Assembly: GCF_001625195.1 (NCBI RefSeq)
Contig: NC_054389.1
Span: 2,440,541-2,504,540, forward strand
Source: Drechmeria coniospora
Taxonomy: Eukaryota > Ascomycota > Sordariomycetes > Hypocreales > Ophiocordycipitaceae
Length of the DNA stretch: 64,000 nt
Direction: 5' to 3'
Shown here: piece by piece, positions 53,520 through 63,790 of the stretch
How the letters are laid out: every line of letters starts with the position of its first letter
Position numbering within the stretch: position 1 is the first letter of the stretch
Position numbers and translations under genes: made by a program
Notes under the pieces: model-generated
Databases searched by the model: none
What the model saw: the letters and a program-made list of their open reading frames with translations, nothing else
Told to the model about the DNA's origin: nothing

Positions 53520-55042
53520 TTACAGCTTATCGATAATCGCCGCCGCGTATTCGTGCGTCTTGGCCTTGCCGCCCAGATCGCCCGTCAAGGTTTTGCCCTC
53601 GGCCATGGTGTCGAAGATGGCCTTCTCGATCCTGTCGGCATGCGAGTTCAGTCGCATGTGTCGCAGCATCATGATGGAGCTCAGGAGCAGGGCCGTGGGG
53701 TTGGCCAGGCCCTTGCCGGCAATGTCGGGCGCCGAGCCGTGCACCGCCTCGAAGATGGAGCACTCGTCGCCAATGTTGCCCGACGGCGTGAGGCCGAGAC
53801 CGCCGATGAGACCGGCGCACATGTCCGACAGGATGTCGCCGTAGAGGTTAGGCATGACCAGAACCTTGTCGTTGTACGGATCCGGGTTCGTCACCATGCT
53901 GAGGCACGTGTTGTCGAGCAGCTCGGCGTCGAACTCGATGCCGGGGAAGTCCTTGGCGACTTGGTGGCCGACGTTGAGGAAGAGGCCGTCCGACATCTTC
54001 ATGATGGTCGCCTTGTGGACCACGCGCACCTTGGTGCGGCCGATGGCCTCGGCGTGCTGGAAAGCGAACCGCAGGACGCGCTCGCTGGCCTCGCGGGTGA
54101 TGAGCTTGATGCTCTGCACCACACCGTCGACGACGACGTGCTCGATGCCCGAGTACTCGCCCTCGGTGTTCTCTCGGATCAGCACCGTGTTCACATCGTC
54201 GTACGGCGTCTTGAAGCCGGCCACGGACCGGCAGGGACGCAGGTTGGCAAAGAGGTTGAAGGTTCGTCGCAGCGTCAGGTTGAGCGAGACGTGGCCCTTG
54301 CCGATGGGCGTCTGCGAGGGTTAGACACCGCTTGTGCCGCACGAGAAGACGACGGTGGGAGCGGGAGGGGCGTACGGCGAGGGGACCCTTGAGGGCGATC
54401 TTGTTCTTCTTGATGTTCTCAATGGCCGCATCGGGGATGGCCGTCTTGCCGTCCTTGAGAATCGGAGTGACGTCGACCGGCTCCCAGGAGACGGGCGCCT
54501 GTTGCCCTTGTCAGCTTCCAGTCCCGACATCGTCTGCGGCGCTGGGTGTTACGTACCTTGGCGGCAGCAAATATGTCTTTGACGGACACGGCAATCTCGG
54601 GGCCAATGCCGTCGCCCTCGATCAAGCTGACCAGGTAGTTGCCCTGCGCTTCCATGTGAGCCTCGAAGTTCTTCTCTTCTTCCCCAGTTTTCCTTCCTTA
54701 TTTCCGAGAGAGCCACAAGCCAAGCAGCACATCTTGAACAAGGAAACCGCGGCGAGGGAACGAAAGGAGAGCGTAGGGTATAAGGGTCCAAGCCGTCGGA
54801 ACACCTGTCGGGACGTACCTTGGAGTCTTTGGTTCCCTCATACTTCGCGACACGCTCGCCTGCCGTGGCGTAGCATCGCTGCGCTCGCTTTGCGTCAGCA
54901 AAGGACTTGTACGATTGAATTGGTGCTGGGAAGCGAGGCCAATGGGCACGAGAAAACCTACCGTGAGAGCAGCAGCCCGGGGAACGGAGCGAAGGCACTG
55001 CCTGGGGAGGTTGGCGCTGGCGAGCGATCTGATGGCCAGCAT
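53520..55042 (-). CDS. IDH2: NAD+-dependent isocitrate dehydrogenase, catalytic subunit 2
   Basis: Idh2 is the catalytic subunit of the mitochondrial octamer that oxidises isocitrate to 2-oxoglutarate in the TCA cycle. Five exons (minus strand) are 54962-55042, 54819-54878, 54557-54643, 54376-54498 and 53520-54311, giving 380 residues. Exon 1 is a mitochondrial presequence ([20 protein letters not shown]). Exon 3 starts [20 protein letters not shown], the NAD/isocitrate dehydrogenase signature. Exon 4 is [20 protein letters not shown]. Exon 5 has [55 protein letters not shown] and [16 protein letters not shown]. The substrate-binding arginines and metal-binding aspartates lie in these blocks. 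Donors are GTAGGT, GTACGT, GTACGT and GTACGC, all phase 0. IDH2 rather than IDH1 is chosen from [11 protein letters not shown] and [10 protein letters not shown]. Confidence 0.95.
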
Positions 55043-55329
55043 CTTGAGTATGGTTGCCTGGACAAAGGATGAAGTGTCGGTCGGTGGAAGAGAAAGAGCC
55101 AAGCGTTGCCAGTCCAGGTTTCGGGAGGTGTGGACAAAATTTCGAAGCTTCAGTTGCCCAGGACCGAGGCCAATAAGCAAAAGTTCCCAATTCGGCGAAC
55201 ACCAGCCACAGCGGCCGATTATCTGCAGACTGTGGCTCCTTCGCAGAGGCTGCAACGTTTTTTTTGTTGGCCCGCTCGGCGCCGTCGGAGTTGCACGCGG
55301 AGCCGAGATTGTTAACTAGCAAGCTGCTC

Positions 55330-55483
55330 CACAAACCATTACAGTACGGAGTATGGAGTACACACCTACTGTAGCTCTAAGTAAGTACTGTACTTACAGA
55401 GGAGCCCAGTTGTGGCGCAGTCATGATGAGGTAGGATGACTTGTGTGGCGCCGTCTGAAGATTCCCTTCCAAGTACTCCGTAC
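55330..55483. repeat. GTAC island at the edge of the transposon block
   Basis: A short GTAC-palindrome stretch lies upstream of IDH2 (for example CAGTACGGAGTATGGAGTAC near 55341-55362). It ends abruptly at ACTCCGTAC, where TGTAAGGGGTTACACCCC begins. This appears to be an insertion junction. Confidence 0.65.
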
Positions 55484-55623
55484 TGTAAGGGGTTACACCC
55501 CGTATGTTCACTTGGGCGCTGCCCAAGCAATTGCTCGCTGCAATAAAGCCGGCGCCCTATACAAGCGAGCCCGCATTATTATATACAATACTACTAAGTT
55601 ACGTATACTAGTATATATAAAAG
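55484..55623. mobile_element. Possible solo LTR or retroelement fragment
   Basis: The sequence begins TGTAAGGGGTTACACCCC directly next to a GTAC island and continues CACTTGGGCGCTGCCCAAG, then becomes AT-rich. A TG start and compositional switch suggest the 5' end of a transposon remnant. No coding capacity is visible. Confidence 0.4.
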
Positions 55624-56435
55624 TGTTAAAAATACTGGTATTTATACTAGTAAGACTACTCAAATAAGATACTATCCTCCTATATATGTTGCTACTTGCA
55701 GCACCTGGCGGCAGTACTACTGCCAGCCAATATACTACTGCTGTACTGTACGTATAAGTAGTATATCGAGTTAACGAATTGCACTTGCAATGCAACTTCT
55801 CCTCGTTCCGACTTGGTACAACTAATGGCAGTACTACTACCAGCCAATTTACTACTGTCGTACGTCTTGTACAAGTAGTACTTGGTCGACCAAGCAAGTT
55901 CATTAATCGGACCGTTAATTGAGACTCTCTTAACTACTACTGGTAATTGCCCGCGAACAGTACTACTGTTGCGCACTAGGACCTACCTAACTGCAACTAG
56001 CAGTTGCTTGCTAGTAGTACTACTCCTGGCCCACTTGACTACTACTGCAGTACTACTGCTGTACTGTCGCGACCGAACACTAATACCAACTAAGTCTACT
56101 AGTTGCATACACTAACCATGCAACTAGCAGTATGACTCAACCAGAGAATTTGGAACTGCATTGCGTGCAAGCAGATTGTTTAGAGATGCATTGTGTGGAA
56201 GTAGTCAGAATTCCAACACGTACACATTATACTGATTGAGGTACTACCTTACAGGTATAAAATGGTTCTACCTTTCCTATACTCCTAAATAGGAAGAATA
56301 AGAACAAGCAAGCCTTCTTTTTTATCTGAATCGTATCTTAGCACTACAAATTGACTTCTTCAAATCTGTATTCCCTGCCCAGTTACTAACTGGTGCCCGT
56401 CCTACTGTTACTAACAGTTTCGATTGATATTGTTA
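55624..56435. mobile_element. Copia-family LTR, copy A (remnant)
   Basis: This segment is a diverged direct copy of 59500-60340. Shared words include TACTGGTATTTATACTAGTA, GCAGTACTACTGCC, ATACTACT, GGACC(T/C)ACC(T/C)AACTGCAACT and TTCCAACACGT. They also share GAGGTACTACCT, AGGTATAAAATGGT (a TATA-like box) and GCCCAGTTACTAACTGGTGC. Similarity stops near 56435, where TGTTACGG begins. Copy A is more AT-rich than copy B. Confidence 0.7.
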
Positions 56436-57190
56436 CGGACTGACCCCAGTGGAGCATAAGCAGTGGCCATGCTACTAGCCGTTGCGCTATGCGGCGCCCC
56501 CTTAATGCATCTAGCAAAAGGGTACGTATTGATAAAGCTAACGCTTTATCAATTAGCCACGCTTATAAGGGCCGTTGCTGCTCTTCTTAACGATTGTACT
56601 TGGGCAAAGCCCAAGTGTAACACATATGGGGAGGTGTGCCCATATGGACAATAGACCAGTTAACCGTTCGACCAAATGGCCAAACTGTCAAAAGATCCGC
56701 CAGTATCCGCACTTAGTGCGGGTACTGCACCTCACATTCGCTTATAAGGCCTATACGCCTGTAGCGCGCCTTACATATTTTGTCTTGCAATTTGGGTGCG
56801 CAAGAAGTAGGAGTAGTAGAAGTATATTGTACGGACTAGGGAATTAATTACGCTATTAGTAATAGCAAAATAGGTGCCAGTATTATAATATTAGGCTTTG
56901 CCTAATAGAGCTACGTCCTAGGAGGGAGTCACATACTAAGGTACGTAACATATACTCTATAACTAAGCAGGTATTAGAGTATAAGAACTCCTATGCCTTC
57001 CTTATAGAGTTAGAGTTCGGTAGATTTCTTAATAACTATTTCCGACTACTAGATACTAATAGTACTAGTTCTTGCAATTTGGGTGCGCAAGAGGAGGGGT
57101 AGTGGAAGTATATCGCACGGACCAGGGAATCAATCAAGCTGTTAGTAACAGCATAAGGGGTGCCAGTTAGTAACTGGGCAAGAGTGTAAC
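56436..57190. mobile_element. Nested retroelement remnants with inverted LTR pieces
   Basis: Two related stretches start TTGCAATTTGGGTGCGCAAGA, at about 56787-56895 and 57074-57190. They are direct repeats of each other and reverse-complement matches to 60285-60390 of the copia element (CAGTTACTAACTGG, CTGTTACTAACAG, GTCCGTGC, ACTTCCACTAC). The first is the more AT-rich. The intervening and preceding sequence begins TGTTACGGACTGACCCC and has no coding capacity. Confidence 0.5.
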
Positions 57191-59499
57191 GCGCGGATCG
57201 GTTGACGACAGTCAGGTAAGTAAGTGAGCCTTCTTTCAGAAATCGAGTAGTATTTAAGACTAAAGCTTGGCCCTTCTCGAGTTTTCGGGCTTACGTTCCT
57301 TTTGTAGCCGGGGCGTGCCCTAGGCTGCCTTACCTTCCTATCTACCCGGGCTTTACCCGTGCGCCCCTGTCTACCCGGGCTTTACCCGTGCGCCTAGCCT
57401 TACAATTATCCCCCCTCCTATAGGGACCGTCTCGGTACCGTCTCGGAGACTCCCCGGCTAGCGTTATTCAATCTCATTTAGGTAGACTTACTCCGTACTT
57501 ATCGTAATATTCCTACTGTTAGTTTGGTTATCCTCTGCCTTCGGCTTGTTAATCTTATTGCCGTTGCGTTTCTTGCACTTGATTGTTATTGCGGTGCGCT
57601 TGCCGGTTGGCGCTGCCTTAGGCCGTTAATTGGTTGCTGTAGCGCTCGTTGTGTTTACACCCGTTGCTATACCGCCCCCAATGCGGCCTTAGGTTTCGAT
57701 ACCCTAGGGATTTTAGCCTAAGGCTATTGCTCCAATATATATATCTCGTTGTGTTCTTGTTGACTTCCTTCTTCTTTTCTTTTTCTTCTTCAAGACCGCT
57801 ACTACGATAATTCGATAGCTCTTTGGCGGTATTTAACGACAACAGCGACAGCAATAACAACGACAGTAATAACGATAACAGTAACGACAATAACAGCAAC
57901 AATAATATCCTCTCGATACTCTGTATAACCCCTTCTCGTAAGCGTTCTGCGCTGGGCGGGACCTTAGCCTCTCCTGGGACCGATAGCCCTAGTCGCTAGC
58001 GTAGGGAGGCCCGGCGTTAGTCTGTACAGCGGAGGGCTCTCTTGCAACTTCGGGATGGAATCCCCCTAGGTAAGTCCCCCCCTGCGTCCCCTTCTGCTAA
58101 CAGGGCTAGGGCTGGGGCTTCCTTACGTAATGACGATAGCGATGTAGGTAGCGTTAATAGTACGCTAACTCCTCGACGGGTTGATAAAGGTAAGCAGCCT
58201 GCAGTAGCCTTATGTTCCCCTTTGCCCCCTTTTTGCTTCTCCCCTAAGTTTGTTTGGTTCCCCCCTTCCCCTTTGCTTCCCTTTCCCCCTTCTCCTTCCC
58301 CTCTCCCTTTGTTCGAGGAGTTAGTAAGTAAAGCTGGGTCGGTAGCCTCTTGCCTGGGATATGGCCTGCCTATAGGTAGTAGGAGTTCCGCCGTAGATAG
58401 GGCTAGTATGGTCGAGAGGGCCAGTCCTAGGGACAACGCCGGCGAAGGTCGGGCTCCGCCAGACGATACGGGTAAGGTTAGAGGCGTAGGATTAGTCTCT
58501 AAGGATAGCCCTCCTATAGGAGGAGCCGAGGAGCTAGTAACTCCCCGTCGATGCCGATTCCGCGTTTAGGCGCAACCCTTCCGTAGTATTGCGGTGCGGA
58601 ATTCTTACCTTTAGTGCATAGCGTATTTTCGTACCGCAATTGCTGCCTATAAGCGGTTCGAGCCGAAGGAGCCCTAGGTTTTTTCGACCGACTGTACTTA
58701 TCCTGTAGTTCGGTCCTCCCGCTACTAGTAGTGCAATAAGCGGCGTGCTACCTGCTCCTAGGTATATGGCTCTCGGCTCCCTGGAATCGGCTTATATTTG
58801 CTGACTCTTTTGGGCGTAGGTAGTAGCGCTTATAGCTGCGGATTGCAATAACCTAGTTACGGTCTATAACTATATTTGTCGCCTTTGCTCCCGGAGGGCG
58901 GAAGCGTTCCTGGAGGTAGGCAATATATTACTTTAGGGCGCTAATAGCAGTAACGACGATAACGATAGCAAGCGCTTATTTCTTCTTTCGCTCGAGGGGC
59001 AGCGCTAACTTACCGTCTCCGCCTAGTACCTAGGCGAGTCCTTTAATTCGTCCGAGGAGCAGTACCGGAGGGAGTACTATCTTACCGGTACTAAGTATAC
59101 GAATAAAGTATATACTAAGTTGGGAGGAAGTCTCCGTACTGTCTTTTGCTAATACGCTCGTTAGGCTAATCGGGCTGCTTATTGCCTTATAACGGACTTG
59201 TATTGCGAGATGCTTACTAAGTAATTACCCCCCCTGCCCTTTGGATTAGTACGTATTTCTATTATATTGCGGGGATTATCCCTTGGGAGTTGGTTAATAT
59301 TCTCCTTTTCTAGGCCGCTACCGACCTAGCCGCTTAAAAGGTAATATAGCGTCTTGGTCTTTTGGCTAGGGATGCTAGGTATTCGTCTTAGTAGATAGCT
59401 CTTGCAATATGTAAGCGCAAGGTAACTGCTGCATTACTGGATAAGGATTTGGATAATAAGGTTGCCTAGGCGATTTTATTGTCCTATCCTATTTCCAGT
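57191..59499 (+). mobile_element. Decayed retroelement (gag-like, stop-riddled) region
   Basis: Composition and word use differ from the genes around it, with many TAG/CTAG and TA-rich words. A 175-codon open frame at 58042-58569 is low complexity (Pro/Ser/Phe-rich). The following 900 bases read like an old Gag-type frame broken by many in-frame TAG/TAA codons, for example AEAFLEVGNILL and NSSEEQYRREYYL in one frame near 58900-59090. A (AAYARY)n microsatellite lies at 57836-57905. The dominance of C-to-T-type stops suggests repeat-induced point mutation. Element class is uncertain (gypsy-like is a guess). Confidence 0.45.
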
Positions 59500-60345
59500 T
59501 GTTAAAATTACTGGTATTTATACTAGTAAGACTACCCAAATAGGATACTATCCTATGTGTTGCCATTTGCAACACCGGGCAGCAGTACTACTGTTTGCCC
59601 ATATACTACCACTATACTGCACGTACAGGTAGTATATCGAGTTGACGAATTGCACTTGCTATGCAAATTCTCCTCGCTCCGACTTGGTACAATTGATAGC
59701 AGTACTACTGCCCAGCCAATTTACTACTGTCGCACGTCACGTGCAAAGTAGTACTTGGTCAACCAAGCAAGATCATTGATCGGGCCGTCAATTGACGCGC
59801 TCCCAACTACTACTAGTAGTTGCCCGCCAACAGTACTACTGTTGCGCGGAAGGACCCACCCAACTGCAACTAGCAGTTGCTTGCCAGCAGTACTACTACT
59901 GGCCCACTCGACTACTGCAGCACTGCTGCTGTACTGTCGCGACCGAACCCTAATACTGATCAACCCTGCTAGTTGCAACCAACTTGCAGTATGACTCAAC
60001 CAGAGTATTTGGAGCTGCATTGAATGCAAGCAGATTGTTCGGAGATGCATTGTATGGAATCAGACAGAATTCCAACACGTGCACATTGCACTGATTGAGG
60101 TACTACCTCTCAGGTATAAAATGGTCCTCCCTTTCCTACACTCTTAGATAGTTAGGTACAACACACACACAAGACGTACGCTGAACACACGCACGCGCGC
60201 AAGCAAGCACAAGAAACACAACAGTCTTTCTTTTCTAAATTGTCCCTTGGCACTACTATTTGACTTGTTCAAATCTGTATTCCCTGCCCAGTTACTAACT
60301 GGTGCACTTCCTGCTGTTACTAACAGCATCGATTGATATCCATTT
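59500..60345 (+). mobile_element. 5' LTR of the copia element (copy B)
   Basis: It starts TGTTAAAATTACTGG and is homologous to copy A (55624-56435). A TATAAAATGGT box is at about 60114-60124, followed by GTTACTAACAG near 60314-60328. The 3' boundary is uncertain: similarity to copy A ends near 60341, but a TTTTCA at 60421-60426 could also be the end. It precedes the primer site and gag-pol in the same orientation. Confidence 0.65.
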
Positions 60346-60434
60346 TGGATAGTCCGTGCAACTGAACTTCCACTACGCACCCTTCCTATTTTACCCCTTT
60401 ATTCCAAGAGGTATTTCCCCTTTTCATTTTAAGA

Positions 60435-60448
60435 GGTTATGAGCCCGG
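60435..60448 (+). other. Putative primer-binding site complementary to tRNA-iMet anticodon arm
   Basis: GGTTATGAGCCCGG is complementary to the anticodon stem-loop of initiator tRNA-Met (GGGCTCATAACC), not to its 3' end. Priming by an internally cut initiator tRNA is known for Drosophila copia and some fungal copia elements. Location between LTR and gag fits. The tRNA sequence is recalled, not searched. Confidence 0.55.
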
Positions 60449-60483
60449 AAGGACTACACCAAAATCCTCCGGAACAATCGACC

Positions 60484-60730
60484 CAGCTGCCAACACAACA
60501 AGTACTACTTGTTGTACTTCCTGACGCACTTCTGCGGTAAGTACTACTTACGGCAATTCCAGGAAATCGATTCAACTGCAGCATCCAGCTGCCAACACAA
60601 CAAGTACTACTTGTTGTACTTCCTGAAGCACTTCTGCTGTAAGTACTACTTACGGCAATTCCAGGAAATCAATTCAACTGCAGCATCCAGCTGCTAATAC
60701 AACAAGTACTACTTGTTGTAACTACTAGTA
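60484..60730. repeat. 102-bp tandem repeats with hairpins in the copia leader
   Basis: Units start CAGCTGC at 60484, 60586 and 60688 (period 102 bp): two full copies plus a partial third. Each contains AAGTACTACTTGTTGTACTT and GTAAGTACTACTTAC, which can fold into short hairpins. The run lies in the untranslated leader about 60 bases before gag. Confidence 0.85.
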
Positions 60731-60792
60731 CTACTAGTAGAAAGGTAAACCGAAAATCTAGTTACTAACTAGATTGTGTCTGTGTTTTCAAA

Positions 60793-63516
60793 ATGGATTC
60801 CACCAAGGAAGGTCAGGCTACTAAAACACCCATCATGTCGGAACTTGAGGCAATCATTCAAAGGCAACAACTGCAGTATGATGATCTTTCCAATCGGTTC
60901 AACCAACTTACGGAACAATTAAACAACACCATCATACCAATTCAAAAACGCCTCGACAAAATAGAGCCCGAACACACCCCTATCCAAGGAATCCCAACAC
61001 ACAGTAGTGGTACTACTACTACTGAAGTGACTGATTTAAGCTCCAATATTGAGCTATCCAAGAAGGTATTCTTATTCCCAGAGTATGCTAAGCTCAAAGA
61101 TACCAAGAACTTTGACTTATGGGAACAATCACTTTCCATCCAACTTGGTTCCCTTCGTCTGGAGGAATTTCTGAAAAACCCATCAATTGCTATTAGTTAC
61201 TCACATCACAATCAATGCTCCCTGCTCATACTACTTCGGGATAGCTGTTCTGAGGGCCCGCGAGCATCAATTGCATGGATTCACAACCCAACAGATGCCT
61301 ATCTATCGCTAAAACAACAGTACTCAAAGGGCCAGGCAGCCCAACGTTGCAATCTCTACGATTCCTACCACAACCTTACACTCAAAGGGTACAAAGGAAC
61401 ACTTGAGGCGTTTAATTCAGAATTCAACAGCTGCCTTACCCGACTTCAACTTACTGGAGTAAGTATTGACCCTTTGGATCAGGCAAATCGATATCTTACA
61501 ACTGTTGGTCCTGTTTTCTCACAATGGGCTGCAATACAACGCAACAATCTCCAAACCAATGCCGTCTTAGGGATTAATACAACATCCCTCAACCTGCAAT
61601 ATCTTCAGACTAACTTACTGGAAGAACATCAAAATCCTGATAGTCCCAGTTTCCAAGCATTCAGTCACAGGATAACTCAACTATCCAAAACACCAGACAA
61701 TAGGTCTACTAGACCTAGTCAACCCAACCGACCCAACCGAACCAATCGACCCAATCGACCCAAATCACCCGACAACCGACCCAACCAACCCAATCAACCC
61801 AATTCACCCAATCGACCCAACCGACCCAAACGATACAATCGAACCAAAAACTACACACCAGACAAGGGTACTACTAGTTTTCTGACTGGTGACTACAGCC
61901 TATCAACTGGCTGTATGGGGTTACCTGATTCCTGTCAGGAATCAGATACCGACTCTGATTCCGAACAAGAATTAGTACTGTTACCCGATTTAGGTAATAT
62001 TGGTATGACATATCGTGTTGATGACGACGATACGTACCGAATGGGCCTACTTTACGATACTGGCTCAACCTGTCATTTGGTCAACAACCGGCTTAAGTTT
62101 ACGACTTTCCGACCCATTGCGAAATCCCAAGCAAAACCAATTACAACAGGAGGTGGTCCAATTTATCCCAAAGGTATTGGCTGTGCTGAATTTACTGTAC
62201 TAATTCGCACCAATCCATCTGTCTACGGTACTCTTGTTTTACAAGAAGCACTGTACATTCCGAAATTGGAGGTCAGTATTGTTAGTGGAATTCGCCACTA
62301 TGCGTCTGGAGGAACACTCATCAAGGAACATCTATACAACTCAAATCGACAGTTATGTGGACTCCTCAACTTCCAGAAACACGGCTTCTTCCTACAACAG
62401 CAAGGTCAACAAACGCCCTATCTGACGAAATCAGATACTTCCCACTCTAGCTACTACAGTAGCTACGGAATTATAGTCGAAATTCCCTCCCAACCCCCCC
62501 CCTGGGCTACCGAAGCAGAGGATTGGTCGGCACCTTCAACGGTGCCTCGGTCGGCACCTTCAACGGTGCCTCGGTCGGCACCTTCCCCAGTGCCTCGGTC
62601 GGCACCTTCCCCAGTGCCTCGGTCGGCACCTTCCCCAGTACCTCGGTCGGCACCCAGATCGGTACCTAGCCCAACTGTCAGTTCGGCTACACCAAGGGAC
62701 CTTACTAAGGCTACCCTGTTCAAAGACCCTATAGAAGACCCAATTCCTATAGAGGCAACAGACCAACTAGTAGTCCCAACTACTAGTCTTGGGGAACAAG
62801 TTCTTCCAACTACTTGTTCGGAATCCAACAACCAGTCTTACCAAAGACTATTGCAACAAGCGGGCATTTGGCACATTCGACTGGGACACATCAGTCTCCC
62901 ACTCTTGAAAAAGACCAGTAGTATTACTACTGGACTGCCTGACTTTTCGACTATTCAGGCTGCCGATTTCCAATGCCTTGCCTGTATTCAGGCCAAATCC
63001 ACTAGACGCCAGTCTAGGGATCCCATCGACGATCCAGACCAAGTTCTTGATTCAATTGCGGGTGATACATTTGGGATTCGACCAGTATCCTATGATCGTA
63101 AGTCTGTGGGTCTTATACTAATTGATCGAAAATCCCGCTTCCGTTGGGTATTAATCTTACCCAACAAGGAGGGATCAACTGTTCTCCAGGCTATTCGGAA
63201 TCTCTTCAAAAGCCTAAAACGACAGTACAACTGTTACCCAAAACAGTTATTTTTCGACGAGGGTACAGAAATCAACACATTGCTCCAGACTTGGTTGGGT
63301 AAGAAAGGAATTCTATTCGACACATCTTGCCCGTATACGCCCGAACAGAACGGACTTGCCGAACGGTCCATACGAGTCATCCTAGACCGACTACGTGCAA
63401 CAATGATCTGGGCAGGCCTTCCACTTTTCCTCTGGTCTGCCGTTCTTCCTGCTATAGTTAATCTTGTTAACTATACTGCAATTTCGAACCGGGATTTAAG
63501 TCCTACCAATTACTGA
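60793..63516 (+). CDS. Ty1/copia Gag-Pol polyprotein (Gag, protease, integrase), truncated
   Basis: This is one 907-codon frame of an LTR retrotransposon. Gag (about 1-400) begins MDSTKEGQATKTPIMSELEA with a coiled-coil segment and a UBN2/Gag-type core (TDAYLSLKQQYSKGQAAQRC). A basic Arg-Pro-Asn repeat follows (about 61710-61850). I see no CCHC zinc knuckle. The aspartic protease motif LLYDTGSTCHLVNN is near residue 420. A (PRSAPS-P/T-V)n repeat is at 62527-62670. The pre-integrase HHCC finger is WHIRLGH...CLAC (about 692-735). The integrase has D-D-E candidates in DTFGI, FFDEGTE and PEQNGLAERS. The frame ends at a TGA (63514-63516) just after the integrase core. Copia-type order (integrase before RT) is supported, but RT is not in the window. 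Confidence 0.9.
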   Translation: MDSTKEGQATKTPIMSELEAIIQRQQLQYDDLSNRFNQLTEQLNNTIIPIQKRLDKIEPEHTPIQGIPTHSSGTTTTEVTDLSSNIELSKKVFLFPEYAKLKDTKNFDLWEQSLSIQLGSLRLEEFLKNPSIAISYSHHNQCSLLILLRDSCSEGPRASIAWIHNPTDAYLSLKQQYSKGQAAQRCNLYDSYHNLTLKGYKGTLEAFNSEFNSCLTRLQLTGVSIDPLDQANRYLTTVGPVFSQWAAIQRNNLQTNAVLGINTTSLNLQYLQTNLLEEHQNPDSPSFQAFSHRITQLSKTPDNRSTRPSQPNRPNRTNRPNRPKSPDNRPNQPNQPNSPNRPNRPKRYNRTKNYTPDKGTTSFLTGDYSLSTGCMGLPDSCQESDTDSDSEQELVLLPDLGNIGMTYRVDDDDTYRMGLLYDTGSTCHLVNNRLKFTTFRPIAKSQAKPITTGGGPIYPKGIGCAEFTVLIRTNPSVYGTLVLQEALYIPKLEVSIVSGIRHYASGGTLIKEHLYNSNRQLCGLLNFQKHGFFLQQQGQQTPYLTKSDTSHSSYYSSYGIIVEIPSQPPPWATEAEDWSAPSTVPRSAPSTVPRSAPSPVPRSAPSPVPRSAPSPVPRSAPRSVPSPTVSSATPRDLTKATLFKDPIEDPIPIEATDQLVVPTTSLGEQVLPTTCSESNNQSYQRLLQQAGIWHIRLGHISLPLLKKTSSITTGLPDFSTIQAADFQCLACIQAKSTRRQSRDPIDDPDQVLDSIAGDTFGIRPVSYDRKSVGLILIDRKSRFRWVLILPNKEGSTVLQAIRNLFKSLKRQYNCYPKQLFFDEGTEINTLLQTWLGKKGILFDTSCPYTPEQNGLAERSIRVILDRLRATMIWAGLPLFLWSAVLPAIVNLVNYTAISNRDLSPTNY

Positions 63517-63790
63517 AACAGGAATTACAGGGACTGAAATGCCACCAAATCTCACGGCCTATAAGGCTATTGGTGCACATTGCGAAGTCCTAATTCCTTA
63601 TCAGAAACGATTCAAAGTGCCAAACTGGCATCCCGAACAGAACCAGCAAGGCTACTAGCCACGCTAGGTTCAAAAACATACCTTGTGTATGTGCCTTCTA
63701 GGAGGTCGGTTACAAAAACTACCTTCCTAAAAATCCTAGAAGGTATTGGCCTATCTCCCAAGGGCTTCCCGACTACCAAGTCCTAGTGTT
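63517..63790 (+). pseudogene. Frameshifted continuation of the copia pol region
   Basis: Past the TGA, the neighbouring frame reads PPNLTAYKAIGAHCEVLIPY, the post-integrase segment usual in copia elements. It stops at a TAG near 63657. The similarity then resumes in the other frame (ATLGSKTYLVYVPSRR, to about 63780). At least two frame disruptions therefore separate integrase from any downstream RT, and this copy is probably inactive. Confidence 0.65.

Noticed and set aside
58042..58569. 175-codon frame as a host gene
   Set aside because: Low-complexity sequence inside a stop-rich retroelement block; treated as part of the decayed element.
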